From Trinickia soli (GTDB lineage: Bacteria; Pseudomonadota; Gammaproteobacteria; Burkholderiales; Burkholderiaceae), in contig NZ_PNYB01000008.1 in NCBI RefSeq assembly GCF_002879855.1, positions 124,001 through 188,000 on the forward strand: a stretch of 64,000 nt of DNA, read 5' to 3'. Shown here piece by piece: positions 63,586-64,000 of this stretch. Each line of letters begins with the position of its first letter. Position 1 is the first letter of the stretch. Under the pieces are notes generated by a model. The model was given only the letters and a program-made list of their open reading frames with translations, ran no database searches and was not told the origin of the DNA. The position numbers and the translations under genes were made by a program.

Positions 63586-64000
63586 CTTTGAGTCTCTCCA
63601 GATGATGGATGTCCAGGCTGTCGAACTGCTCGCGAATCTGGAACATGAACACGCCCAGAATCAGGATGCCGATCAGCACGTCGAGCCCGATACCGAGCTC
63701 GACGATCATCGGCATGCCGTTAGTGGCGGCCGTGGCCGCGAAGAATAGCCCGTTTTCCATCGACAGAAAGCCGATCACTTGCGGAACGGCCTTCGCGCGC
63801 GTGATCATGGCCATGAACGACAGCAGCACGCACGCGAGCGCGATGCCGAGCGTGCCGCGCGCGACCGAGGTCGCAAGCTGGCTGATCGGCGACGCGACGT
63901 TGAACGCAATGATGACGAGCACGATGCCGATCAGCAGCGTCGTCGGGATATTGATGAGCGGCTCGACGTCAGCCCGGACGTTGAGCCTGCGCACAAGCCG
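63578..64000 (-). CDS. hyfE: Hydrogenase-4-like membrane subunit (HyfE, NuoK-like), N-terminus outside window
   Basis: The C-terminal 140 or so residues of a HyfE protein. The frame is open to the right edge, so the start lies beyond it; complete relatives have about 215 residues. Visible segments are EPLINIPTTLLIGIVLVIIA, the conserved KAVPQVIGFLSMENGLFFAA and GIGLDVLIGILILGVFMFQI, followed by a charged tail. First visible gene of the leftward complex operon. Confidence 0.88.
   Translation of the reverse strand, partial: RLVRRLNVRADVEPLINIPTTLLIGIVLVIIAFNVASPISQLATSVARGTLGIALACVLLSFMAMITRAKAVPQVIGFLSMENGLFFAATAATNGMPMIVELGIGLDVLIGILILGVFMFQIREQFDSLDIHHLERLKDE

Overview
The window is GC-rich DNA with strong G/C at third codon positions. 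The gene families point to a beta-proteobacterium of the Burkholderia/Paraburkholderia group; this is inferred from composition and family content, as there is no rRNA or other taxonomic marker. I saw no tRNA, rRNA, CRISPR array or intact insertion sequence.

1-8.3 kb: a leftward operon encodes a three-part biotin-dependent carboxylase (biotin carrier, biotin carboxylase, HMGL-type carboxyltransferase) followed by a nitrate/sulfonate/taurine-type ABC importer. After it come a gutted SDR remnant and a TauE/SafE exporter cut by the window edge. A beta-keto acid cleavage enzyme (DUF849) diverges from the operon across a region with repeated ATGAAATCATT boxes, and an IclR regulator follows. This looks like uptake and breakdown of one small organic acid.

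9.1-12.5 kb: a TetR regulator faces an SDR and a quinone-oxidoreductase-like gene, among fragments of a CcdA-like gene and an alpha/beta hydrolase. 12.5-22.6 kb: a carbohydrate-type catabolic island with an amidohydrolase/lactonase, a ribose-type ABC importer, a LysR regulator, an SDR, an MFS carrier and a two-subunit transketolase.

22.6-52.9 kb: a type VI secretion island. An apparent sigma-54 promoter with an upstream palindrome precedes an operon in the order tssB-tssC fusion, hcp, tssE, tssF, tssG, vgrG, DUF2169-pentapeptide protein, second pentapeptide protein, DUF3540, DUF4150 (PAAR-like), tssJ, tssK, tssL, tssM, tssA, and a GNAT-domain gene. Three unrecognised genes follow (two paralogues around a membrane-anchored protein), then small genes, a sensor-less sigma-54 activator and an unrecognised gene behind a textbook -24/-12 promoter. 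The two sheath proteins form one polypeptide, and no clpV is present in the window. A ribosome-binding-site-like sequence survives inside the fusion and could allow separate TssC synthesis.

53.0-58.2 kb: a sulfide-oxidation locus with a FisR-type sigma-54 regulator carrying three spaced cysteines, a divergent promoter with phased CTGCCA boxes, a persulfide dioxygenase gene broken by two one-base deletions, a Blh-SQR fusion and a TauE-type exporter. 58.3-59.9 kb: a flavin monooxygenase-like gene and a small membrane protein. 60.0-64.0 kb: a leftward hyfE-hyfF-hyfG-hyfI-like operon whose large subunit lacks the nickel-iron cysteines, so it is a hydrogenase-related complex and not a hydrogenase.
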